Source: Reticulitermes lucifugus
Taxonomy: Eukaryota > Arthropoda > Insecta > Blattodea > Rhinotermitidae
Assembly: GCA_026260175.1 (NCBI GenBank)
Contig: JAKCWW010000013.1
Coordinates: forward strand, 88,177 to 152,176
Length of the DNA: 64,000 nt
Direction: 5' to 3'
The translations under genes and the position numbers were made by a program. The notes beneath the pieces are model-generated. The model was not told the DNA's origin, did no database searches, and saw only the letters and a program-made list of their open reading frames with translations. Shown piece after piece: positions 45,197 through 54,925 of the stretch (positions are counted from its first letter, which is position 1; every line of letters begins with the position of its first letter).

Positions 45197-47902
45197 ATAT
45201 CCGCATCTGCACAGTTGTGATTTCGCAATCCCAAAGGAACACATTCGACTGGGAACCTGAAGGACATTACAGTGCACTCTGTACTACCGATAACCCGATC
45301 ACAATTCAGAGCAGGTGCTTAAAGGTTAAACATTTAGAGCGACACAACTACAGTAACCTGCTCGTCAGTGTTACTGAAAATTATACATTTTTAAATTATA
45401 TAAATCACAAAGAAGGGCGAGTGGATGTAGCATTTAGATTAGACAACGTAGGCGTCCGTGCTGCAACCCGCTCATCAGCGAAGGGTCGCAACATCTGAGA
45501 CAAGGATTCGAATGGCAGCAGCCTTCCGAAGAACGACAGGGCTCGGGATTGAAGGTGACAACCGAGAAATAAGTTTCTGGATCCACCATTCTCACTACTC
45601 CTCTTTTTTTGTTACTGTCTCGCATACGTCTATCAGAAAGCACAAGACTAGCTACGCCTTTACAGAACAATACGAACTTATCTGATATGTTAGAGAGGTC
45701 TGTGTTGTTTTGAAACATGACTTAAATTAAAAGCCGCTAATGGCAGAACTAATACTCTTACGTAAAAAAATTGGTTTTACATTTACTGTTATTTATTCTT
45801 ATTCGGAATTCTTATTGTTCTTCGAATTTCGTCCCGAAAGCTACTTTCCCTGATTTAGACAATTCAAGGATTTCCTCAGGCTCTCCAGAGAACTGTTGGA
45901 ATGATACCTTAAAGGGGGCCAATTATTCTTCTTCTCATGTCCCTTACATTTCGTCTTTCACATCCATCCTAAAGTTCGTGTTTTTACCGTATAAAACTTT
46001 CAGTTCAAAATAGCAGATAAATATCATAGGTCAACAACGTATAGTAACATAAAAGTCAACTAAGGTGTTGAGTGGATTTTCTTAATCTGATCCCAAATCC
46101 GGGCTCAAAATGTTGCATCACTTTCAAGAAGACGGTTATGACCATTTTATATGACTAGGCACACGTTTAACGAATAAGCATCACAATGCTTCTCTGCAAA
46201 ACTGAGGACAGAGTCCGTGTGTTGTGTGAGAATGTGTTACTCTATCGGTCAGCAACAGCTCATACCCATTTATATTACATTATTATTTCAAATTTCTTAA
46301 TACGATTTATGCAGGGCCGGTTGAACGCCATCGCATTCTATACGTTTCCAACGGGCACCAGATTTCTAGAAGCCTCTTGTTGTTTACGCAAGATGAAGGA
46401 AGTGGAACATCCAAAAAATTATGTAATGAAAACTTTCATAATGCACCTAATATTATTCATAAGGTAAAATCGTATTGTACCAAGCGGATAACATGCATGG
46501 ACAAGATGCGAAATGTATACATCGTTTTAGGTGATAAAACCTCAAAGGAATAACTCACTTAAAAGACCGAAAAATAATTTGGGCTTAAAGGAACAAAATG
46601 CGAGTGCGTGGTGTGAATTAAACTGGACGATCATACGTTTACTGACGGGTATTTTTAAACACAGTAATGATCTTCGAGTTCCAAATTCTTGGCCCTCCGA
46701 TAACCTAGTAAGGTTTAAGTTAAAATCCTTCACTCTATAGTAAGTTATTAGCAGCAGAGGGACCTAAAGATAAAATATGGTGAACGAGCCTGCAAATGCG
46801 TTTCATGAGCAGGCGTAAGTTAAGTTATCCTAAGTTAATATCTACCCTGAGCAAATGGAACCACACAAACTTTCCTCTTTTAAATACAGAATCTGTTAAT
46901 TATTTTCAGAAGTTACAGAGGTCGTCTGGTGTTTATCGATTAAGAGAATGAACCAAACCAACGTAAACGATTTAAACAAGTAAAGTGAATTGTTCCGGTA
47001 GAACAGAGTTTGTGGTCTTGTTGCAGGAAATGGACGGGTAGGGCACGGGCAGTATTCTGTCTTAGTTAATTCGCTTTCGAAGTAGCTGCTCACTCCCTCC
47101 CTTAACCTTCTCAGCCCCCTTTCCCTCTGCGATTCCAACTTATATCGCAGTAAGCACAATCGTTAAGGAAAGAACGTTACAAGGCCACAAAGCATTAATT
47201 TTCTACTGCCTTTGCTTATACCGTAAACTATATTAACTTATATAAACTAGTAAAAAACCCAATTGCTGTTCACACATAAACTGCCTGGCTCAATGGGCTA
47301 CTTCCACTGGGTAATGTAAAAACAAAGTAGGGCGCTGTTCGTGTAACTTATAATTTCGTGGCGCTGATTCTTCGGATAAGTTTAAATATCGTATACACTC
47401 TAATGACAAATGGCAGTGCCATTATGAATAGTGGACTGAAGAATATGTGAGAGAAAGCGGTCGTGGCCTACTTTAGGACAATCCTTAGTCGCTGTATTTG
47501 CATGTCCGATATGGGTACCGAAGGAATATGGGTCACAATCACTTTCTCTGCGCTGACAAATGAACAGAACCAAGAAAATTAATATCGCGGTATAATGGAT
47601 GGAAGTTCTATGTCAAATTCGGGAAGTCCCGAATTCTAATCTCAGCCCGAGGACCAGCTTTTACATTTACATTTGTTTTACTCAGTGTTTCCGGAAATCT
47701 TTTGAATTGTTTAATTTAAAGTAAGCTAATTTGCATATTGTTTTCAATTCACCGCTCATGATCACCTGAACAATGAATGCTGTATAAAATAAGCAGCTGA
47801 AAATACACATTTAAATTAGCTAGGAATCAATGACTACGGTGGTAACTATGTAAGAATCGTTACAGTATTACATTAATAAATGTCGGTATTTAAAAATGAA
47901 AG
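45196..47902. other. Anonymous AT-rich stretch
   Basis: No gene or repeat recognised with confidence. Confidence 0.35.
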
Positions 47903-48154
47903 TCGATCCCAGTGGCCGCGCAGTCTAAGGCGTGGGTCTACTTCCACTCACTTGCTGGGATTGTGGGTTCGAATGCCGCCAGGGGTATGGATATTTATCT
48001 CTTGTTTGTGTTGTGTGTTGTCAGGTAGAGGTCTCTGCGTCGGGCTGATCACTCGTCCAGAGAAGTCCTACCGACTGTGGTGTGTCTATGATCGTGAAGC
48101 CTCTATAATGAGGAGGCCCTGGCCCACTAGTGGCTGTTGCGCCAAGGGAAGAAA
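47903..48154 (+). repeat. SINE-A, full length
   Basis: TCGATCCCAGTGGCCGCGCA, GTCTAAGGCGTGGGTC (tRNA-Leu-like A-box region), GGTTCGAATGCCGCC (B box with one change), body TTGTGTGTTGTCAGGTAGAG and TCTCTGCGTCGGGCTGATCA, and the 3' end TGGCTGTTGCGCCAAGGGAA. Similar AT-rich strings flank it (AAAAATGAAA, AAAATTGAAA), a possible target duplication. This copy serves as my reference for the family. Confidence 0.9.
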
Positions 48155-48684
48155 ATTGAAACACTAAAACAGAGGTGATCTGGGGCTTAAGCAGTGTTTG
48201 TGACAGAATGCAAACTTCCTTTTCTGCATTCTGTATCACTCAAGTAGCTGTTTACCAAGTATTCTGACCGACGCTTTTCAGTTTTCCACAGTCTATCCAC
48301 GCGAACAGCAGGACAGTACCTTCACATCGGCTGTAAACAAATCCTACAACATTCCTACATATTCACCACTCACGGTCATTTTCGTCATCTGGATCAATGT
48401 TTTATAATACATACAGTCGAAAGGGCATCATTAAATAACCTAAGAAAGGATCAAAATTCCTGTTTCAACACTCATAATTACCCACGATTCAGATTATATG
48501 GACCAGTCAAGTCACAGTCGCCTGTCAGTTATTCTCCGTTGTTTTCACGCAATACGTTGCCCATCGTGTACTTCATATTTTTAAACTTTTCTGTAAATAT
48601 ACACTAAAGTTTTAAAACAGTGAACATTACCTCCGGTGTAACGACTACTTGATAGAATAAGAAGTGTTGCTCTATATCTAAGTA
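48155..48684. other. Anonymous stretch
   Basis: No gene or repeat recognised. Confidence 0.35.
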
Positions 48685-48868
48685 CATTTGAACTCGGTTA
48701 TAACGTCATGAAAGGGACTGAATATTTTGTGTCGTTATAAACGAGTGTTTTATAACCGAGGACTATAATGTTATGGTTAACAGTGAGGAATTAGCTGGTA
48801 CCACAGAAAATCTGACGTAACAGACGAGGTGTCTTATAAGCCGATGTCGTTTTAACCGGGTTCGCCTG
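48685..48868. mobile_element. pogo-type MITE, 184 bp
   Basis: Left terminus CATTTGAACTCGGTTATAAC and reversed right terminus CAGGCGAACCCGGTTAAAAC form inverted repeats (about 16 of 20 matching), with TA at 48683-48684 and 48869-48870. The interior repeats the theme (GTCGTTATAAACGAG, TTTTATAACCGAG, CTTATAAGCCGATGTCGTTT). The CAG start, TA target and CGGTTATAACG motif fit pogo/Tigger-type non-autonomous elements. Confidence 0.75.
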
Positions 48869-48894
48869 TACTTTTTCCGGCAGTGGTAAACAGC

Positions 48895-49004
48895 ACAATT
48901 CGCATAAGAATAAAATCTATGACCCCTGCCGGGAATTGAAACACAATTCCTCGGACGTTTAGCCCGTAGCCTGGTCACTATAACGACCGTGCTCTCCCGG
49001 CTCC
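48895..49004 (-). repeat. SINE-C head half
   Basis: Plus strand CCTGCCGGGAATTGAAACAC then AATTCCTCGGACGTTTAGCC and CGTAGCCTGGTCACTATAAC match the tRNA-like head of SINE-C; the body is missing, and the copy stops about 25 bases from the MITE at 48685-48868. Confidence 0.7.
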
Positions 49005-49652
49005 GCGTAATAAATCTACAGTATTAGTAATCTCCACAAAAGGAAAACAGGCCTTGAGTTCTCTTCTGAACGTCTTGTCCCTCAACACAGAACATGGCGT
49101 GAAGAAAACATATCTATTAATGCCACCCTTGAAGGTTCAGTTTTTCTTCTAATAGTTTGATTAGAACCTTGAGTCCTTAATGCAATGAAGAGGTTGACAC
49201 TCATTGTCTGTTGGTCCATCGCGTCCCTATTCCTTACACAAGTTCCTATCTACCATCCAGATGTTTCCAATTAACTTGGAAACACTTTGCTCTGCTACTG
49301 CTTGTAGGTGGAGGGATGAGGGAGAGTTTAACAAAATAGGATAATAAAGGAAAGACGTATCACGGGCGTCTGATACTAAGAGCCGTGTCCACTGCTATAG
49401 GGAGCACGGCGGTTCCTTCTGAATAGCAGCTCAGTTTATCGGCAATAATTATGCAGATGACTTGTAGGCAGTTTTGACTTCAGTCAAATAATTCAACAGG
49501 ACGCGAAAGCTCATGAGTGACAGAAAGTAGCCAGGAGATGGTCTTTGGAAAGGAAATTGTTAGAGTATGCCGTGAGAAAGGAACTCCATTTCTAAATACT
49601 CGTTGAACGAAATTCGTAACTCAAAAAGTTCAAAACTTTGTGATTTATTTTT
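49005..49652. other. Anonymous stretch
   Basis: No gene or repeat recognised. Confidence 0.35.
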
Positions 49653-49937
49653 AAGGGCCACATTTAGTCGCCGGCCTCTCACCGCAGAGGCCCGGGTTCG
49701 ATCCCGGGTCAGTCCACGTAGGATTTGTGGTGGACAAAGTGGCACTGGGACAGGTTTCTCCCCGAGTTCTTCGGTTTTTCCCTGTCACTTTCATTCCACC
49801 GGTGCTTCATTACTTGGAAAAACGGAAAAACTAATCTTCTTTCTCTTTATCTTCATCACAGGGTTGCACAATAAGCCTTAAGGCTGCGGTGCGTCTGTAG
49901 CTTCTGCTGAGCCCTTCTAAAAAAAGGGCCACATTAG
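49653..49937 (+). repeat. SINE-B, 5'-truncated, with target-site duplication
   Basis: The SINE runs 49666-49923: GTCGCCGGCCTCTCACCGCA, a good B box GGTTCGATCCCGG, GTGGACAAAGTGGCACTGGG, the CGAGTTCTTCGG motif, and the tail GGGTTGCACAATAAGCCTTA to CTTCTGCTGAGCCCTTCT. AAGGGCCACATT lies immediately on both sides (49653-49664 and 49924-49935), a clear duplication from retroposition. The A-box half of the head is missing at insertion. Confidence 0.92.
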
Positions 49938-50248
49938 TTACACTATTTCTCATCATTATGTGTAGGTCCATTACTTTTGTTTTACGTAACTGGAGGATTG
50001 ATACTCCAGATTAATTCAATGTTGCAATATATTTCTTCAGAAGTTGCTAGTTGTGCAGCTGGTCAAGAAATTATCTTGCTTCTAATGAATGCAATGATCA
50101 ATACTGTACTGACAACAGCCGACGGCTGAGTCGTTTTCTGCGACGGTGTAACCCATTTGAATCTATTAGTCTTAGCCTTATATCTATATAAGTCACTCTT
50201 CGTCACATTGTCGCCTTTCCTCAGTCTCCTCGACTGCAGCATTGCAGA
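49938..50248. other. Anonymous stretch
   Basis: No gene or repeat recognised. Confidence 0.3.
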
Positions 50249-50464
50249 TTATATGGGATTTATTAAATGAACTATGCGTGCTACACATCCAGCCCATGTC
50301 AATCTCCTTGATTCCATCACCCTAATGCCATTTTGTATCATTTTGGTGATCAGTTCAAACTGTGAAACGATGGCATTACGTAATGACTCATTTGTCTTGC
50401 TTACAGATTTGTTGACGCCCAGAACTACTTTCAGCTCATAATATTGTATATACTCTAAACCCAC
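50249..50464 (-). mobile_element. LINE C-terminal relic
   Basis: A 71-codon minus frame contains KMIQNGIRVMESRRLTWAGC followed by VARI, the worn form of MIKSRRMRWAGHVARM from insect LINE C-termini. Only this short portion is recognisable; the preceding part (YYELKVVLGVNKSVSKTNES) is not assignable. Confidence 0.6.
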
Positions 50465-51059
50465 TAATTTAACAAGGCATCCTTATCCTTGTCCCTTTTA
50501 GGAAAGTCCATTTGCAAATTCTAAATTTTCTGTAACCTCTTTAGAAAGGAAATAAGAGTTTCTAAGTAAAAGATATTCTAACCCTGCCAGTACCATATAT
50601 TTACCGTGCATCAGTTTCACAATTCACAGCTGACAATGGCAACTCAGCGAACACAATCCAGTATGTTGAGTGAAACGATTTATAAGGGTGACACAAATAT
50701 AAGAAGTATTCAGATACGTAAATGAAATAAGTTAACTTCAATGTAAGCGATTTTTCTTCCTCCCATGCAGTAATCTGCTTTTATGAAACCCGAAGGTACC
50801 GTAAGCCAGCAACAAAACGTATGCTAAGCCAGATGAATACTGTCAAAACTTCACATGATGTTCATCTACGGTCCTTTCAAATACTCGTCTGCCATTTATA
50901 CCTAGCCCTTTCACTTGGCTTATTATCTTCAGCTATACCAATGTAATATCGTAAATAGATCTACTTCATTTTCTATTCATGTACGCTTGTTTTATCGTCC
51001 TTGATTTAATAAATTATCGATATTAAGTAAATAGTATAAATTATAAAGTTCTTCAGTAC
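50465..51059. other. Anonymous stretch
   Basis: No gene or repeat recognised. Confidence 0.3.
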
Positions 51060-51190
51060 GTAATAGCTGACAACCTCCTGTTACTTCCTCCTCTTAGGCC
51101 TAAATATTCTCCTCAGCTTCTGCTTCCACGCACGCTCAACTGTAAACCAAATTTCACACCCGTACAAAAGCAGCATTTTAGGCCTACTGT
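51060..51190 (-). mobile_element. LINE C-terminal relic
   Basis: Minus strand reads LLLYGCEIWFTVERAWKQKL then RRIFRPKRRK, equivalent to LLYGCETWxLTxxxxxxLRVFENxxLRRIFGPKRDE. About 40 residues remain. Confidence 0.75.
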
Positions 51191-51330
51191 TTATCTAGAC
51201 ATAGATTTAAAATTAGGTGTCGTGGGCGAGGCGGCCGTGGTTCAGGCGGACAACAGAAGTGATCCGATTTTACCTGTTACAATATGACATTTACACATTT
51301 TCTGTTAATTATTTATAATTTTTTCCACAT

Positions 51331-51570
51331 GGCATAACTGCCCCGATTGGGCCAGGGCCTTCTCATTATCGTGGCTTCACGATCACACTCAGCCACACCA
51401 CACTCAGTAGGACTCCTCTGGACGAGTGACCAGCCCGTCGCAGAGACCTCTACCTCACAAAACACAACACTCACAAGAGACAGACATCCATGCTGCCGGT
51501 GGGTTTCGAACCCGCAATCCCAGCCAGCGACCGGCGCAGAACCACTCCTTAGACCGCGCGGCCACTGGGA
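51331..51570 (-). repeat. SINE-A, full length
   Basis: Minus strand: TCCCAGTGGCCGCGCGGTCT, AAGGAGTGG, GGTTCGAAACCCACC (B box), GGATGTCTGTCTCTTGTGAG, CAGGTAGAGGTCTCTGCGAC and GTCCAGAGGAGTCCTACTGA, ending in GGGGCAGTTATGCC. Shows what the two gapped copies should contain. Confidence 0.88.
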
Positions 51571-52678
51571 AATTACTTATAATTATAATAATTCTTAGAC
51601 ATTTTACAGATCATTTAATTTATCGTATTCCTCCATAATTTTCAATTATTTCGTCTCGTTTTACATGTCTTTCTTCGTTTTTGACCGAGCTCTCCAGGTT
51701 CCTTTGATTTTAGTTGCCAAGATTCCAACTTTGCTTCTTCTTGTAATGTCTGTACCATCACAAAAACTTTAGGCTGTTCATTTTCTTTGTATTCCACCGT
51801 AAGCCCAATATTTTCTATTTTTCTCCACAGTCACAGAATAAAATGAAAATTACAGCCAGTAATAACCGAGTCTGGAAAGACTTCTATTGCACTGATGACC
51901 GCTGCTTCAAAATCGAAATTCATAATTTTTGGTGATCAGAACATAAAACAATTCTTCAGCAGAGTTAACAAATAATGGTGTATTGTTTCTTTGTTATCCT
52001 CTAAAAGTGCAAACAGAATCGGATATATGTAGTTTTCATGCGATGTGCTACCGAGATCTACGTGTAAGCTACACAACTGAGCAAATTGTTTCGGACAACA
52101 TTTAAATGTGCCGTCTAGAAAAAAATAAATTCTGCTTCTAAGTAAATATTCACTATCTTCTCCAGCGAAGACAAGAAGAATTAATTTCCCTCAGTCATCA
52201 GTGTGATCGATTCGAAGAAAGCTGGAGTTATTTTCCCGACGTAAAATGTCTTCCGAAAATACAATTTTCGAACTGTCTTCCGGATTTTGCTCAGTACCCA
52301 GAACGTTTCGCTATTCTTTACACAGTCGGGTCTTAACATTATCTTATTTTGATATTTACGTTACCATGTCATACCCTTTCGCGTAAGTGCCTGACAATTC
52401 TTCCCTATAAATTGTAAGTACAGGCACAGACACGCCTTCCCTAGCTCTCTTTCTGAAGTTATCCAATTTTACATTAACCTCCATTCCTGCTAGGTTTGGA
52501 AAGCAACTATGGACATTTTACTAACGATTTCAAACTGTAAAGTAGTTTTCAGCTTCCTTTGTACTTACCGCTTTTGTCTTTAACACGCACCCAACTTTTC
52601 AACTTTGAATTTTTCCGATGAGTTCGATATTGATATCCACTAAAATCAAAGACCGTTTTCCCATTCTTGTAGAAACTA
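51571..52678. other. Anonymous stretch
   Basis: No gene or repeat recognised. Confidence 0.35.
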
Positions 52679-52962
52679 CAGTAGTCCGTCAGTAATCCGG
52701 ACCCTGGTAATCCGGATCCCCGGGTAATCCGGACAATTTAGGGCCAACTGTAGCCTCTCTTTCACCCCGGTGATCCGGTCATTGTCCGAATCAACGGGGG
52801 AAATTCGGAGACAAACCGTACTCCGAGACTGGTGGCGTGGGTGAAGCGGGAGGAACCAGCTACTGTAACTCCTCAGCAGTAACGACTTGATCTCTCCGAG
52901 TGTCGTAGCTGTCTTTTTCCCTTATTTCGCTATTAGAGTGAAGTGATAGCGACCAAATGTCC

Positions 52963-52970
<8 letters not shown>
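52679..52970 (+). mobile_element. Left end of a second pogo-like element
   Basis: Begins after TA (52677-52678) with CAGTAGTCCGTCAGTAATCC, followed by repeated TAATCCGGA motifs (52697-52704, 52710-52717, 52726-52733), a signature of pogo/Tigger-type termini. The following GC-richer part, with CGACTTGATCTCTCCGAGTG and AGAGTGAAGTGATAGCGACC, looks like an untranslated leader. No right terminus or transposase seen; the sequence passes into an ATT microsatellite and a LINE. Confidence 0.6.

Positions 52971-52973
<3 letters not shown>

Positions 52974-53001
<28 letters not shown>
52974..53001. repeat. (ATT)n microsatellite at the LINE junction
   Basis: Nine ATT units lying exactly between the pogo-like leader and the first recognisable LINE codons. 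Confidence 0.92.
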
Positions 53002-54620
53002 GGGCTGTACTGATATTTTTGTACCTTTACTGAAGTGTATTTTAAATCTTAGTCTGTCTCAGCAGCTGTTTACTTATTCCTGAAAAAAAGCTGCTATTTT
53101 ACCTATTTTCAAAAAAGGCAACAGTTCTTTAATTACTAATTATCACCCCATTTCGATTTTAAATAATCTTTCTAAAGTTTTTGAATTTGTTATATATGAT
53201 CACGTTTCACATTACCTTCAGTCTAAACGTAACTGTTGTTAACATGGTTTTATAAAATCCAGGTCTACCACCTCTAATTTGGTAAATTATCTTGATTGTA
53301 TAACCCCTTTGGTTAGCTCTCAGCGTCAAGTTGATGCCACATATTTTGATTTTAGCAGTGCTTTCGACCTTGTGTCACATACCTTACTTTTAGGAAGACT
53401 TAGTTCCTTTGGACTTACAAGTGCTTATGTTAGCTGGTTTCGTAGCTATTTAACTGACAGTTTTTCGTGTGTTAAAATTTCTGGTATTTTTTCGGCGTCT
53501 TTTAGAATCCTTGCCGACGTTCCTCAAGGCTCTATAATAGGGCCTCTGCTTTTTAACTTATATATAGATGATATATGTAATGTAATAACACATTCAAAAT
53601 TTCTTCTTTTTGCTGATGATATAAAAAGTTTTCGTGTCATTACGTCACTTGATAATTATACTCAGTTGCAATTAGATATTGATTCCATACAACGTTGGTG
53701 CACTGCTAACTTCATGAATCTCACTATTAGTAAAACTCGAGCTATTACCTTCTCCAGGAAAACTAACGCCCTTCTTTTGAAATACAAACGTGGGGATTCT
53801 TATACTATACGTAGGCTACTGATTGTATTAAGGATTTGGGAGTTTTTATTGATTCCAAATTATACTTTCACTCTCACGTTGATTATATCTTTTCTCAATC
53901 TATTAAGCTTTTCGGTCTCGTTCGTAATATTACTTTTTCATTTTCGACTCTTGATAGTTTATTGATTTCATATTTTTCACTTGTTAGACCTAAATTAGAG
54001 TACGCATCCGTAGTATGGTATTCAATTACTTCTACTGATGCTAAAAACCTTGAGAGCATTCAAAGGAAGTTTGTAGCTCTATGCTACAATCGATTCCTTT
54101 CCCAAGACAGTAATAGTTATAGTTATGCTAATGCTCTTCATGTACTTAATTTACGTACTTTACATGAGAGAAGACATCAACGTGATGCAATTTTTGTTAT
54201 GAATGTATTTCTGGGCTCTAAATCTTGTCCATCTACCATGGATATTATTGGTCTACGAGTACCCACTCGGAACCTCCAAGACTTCCCTTTGATTCATGTT
54301 AGTTCATCCTATACAAACTGTCCCTCCGGCCGCTGTGCAACTGCCGAAAATTCAGTTTATAATCAATTGGATGTCTTTAGAAGGCAAATTGTCACACTTA
54401 GTCAGATGTGATATTTTATTACATTATTTTAAGGTGTCCTTATTAATTATTTAAGTATTTTTATTTATTTGTTTGTTTTGGTTGTGTTTGTTTCATTTAT
54501 GTCCTGTTAATTGTTCATTGTTTGTTGTTATTTGTGTTTGTATGTTGTGCTGTTTCTGTAATTGGCCATCTGGCTGTTGACTCGGCACATTAATAAACTA
54601 GAATTGAATTGAATTGAATT
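53002..54620 (+). mobile_element. Jockey-type LINE, 5'-truncated
   Basis: A non-LTR retrotransposon copies itself by target-primed reverse transcription. This copy keeps the reverse transcriptase from just before motif 1 through the protein end, a roughly 180-base T-rich 3' untranslated part, and the terminal tract GAATTGAATTGAATTGAATT at 54601-54620, a typical LINE tail. The endonuclease and ORF1 are missing, as in usual 5' truncation. The clade call rests on my recollection of similar cockroach and termite proteins. Confidence 0.88.
53003..54411 (+). pseudogene. LINE reverse transcriptase, Jockey-like, broken
   Basis: The protein begins GCTDIFVPLLKCILNLSLSQ, then a stop, KKAAILPIFKKGNSSLITNY with HPISILNNLSKVFEF (RT motifs 1-2), and a stop before HGFIKSRSTTSNL. 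The open frame 53279-53965 has YFDFSSAFD (motif A, catalytic Asp), PQGSIIGPLLFNLYIDDI (motif B) and LLFADDIKSF (motif C, catalytic FADD). One base change of frame near 53817-53825 moves the rest to the frame 53836-54411: DCIKDLGVFIDSKLYFHSHV, LVRPKLEYASVVWYSIT, then the conserved tail YNRFLSQ...LRTLHERRHQRDAIFV and RVPTRNLQDF, ending GRCATAENSVYNQLDVF and a TGA. With only two early stops and one frame change it is the youngest-looking coding relic here. Confidence 0.88.
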
Positions 54621-54729
54621 TAATTATTGCACAATACTTAGATTCCAAGTAGTTAAAATTTTGCACTGAGTGATGATTTTTTGTATGTTACATATACCAT
54701 GGATTTTCCCCTCGGCGCTGGCAGAGGAA

Positions 54730-54925
54730 GACACTTCCTCGCTAGGTACTGACAGATCGGCAGCAAGGATAATATTAAAATGGATCTTTGGTAAAGATTG
54801 TGAAGGTGCGAACAGGACTCACCCACCTAAGAACAGGTTCGAGTGGAGGGCCTGGTAAAACTCCAGGTTCCATAAAATCAGGAGATGTCTTGACTACCTG
54901 CACAACTATCGACATTCAAGAAGAC
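54730..54925 (+). mobile_element. LINE C-terminal relic with 3' region
   Basis: One frame reads RSAARIILKWIFGKDCEGAN then RTHPPKNRFEWRAW and a stop, followed by NSRFHKIRRCLDYL. This is the RWxDNIKMDLxxIGCEGxNWIHLAQDRxxWRAxVN...FHKMRGxSxL part of the same LINE family as the relic at 5340-5760. It lies about 110 bases after the Jockey LINE but is a different family. Confidence 0.7.

Noticed and set aside
45012-45498. Poly-Asn, poly-Glu, poly-Ser and poly-Leu open frames
   Set aside because: Translations of the ATT microsatellite and an adjacent CT-rich tract.
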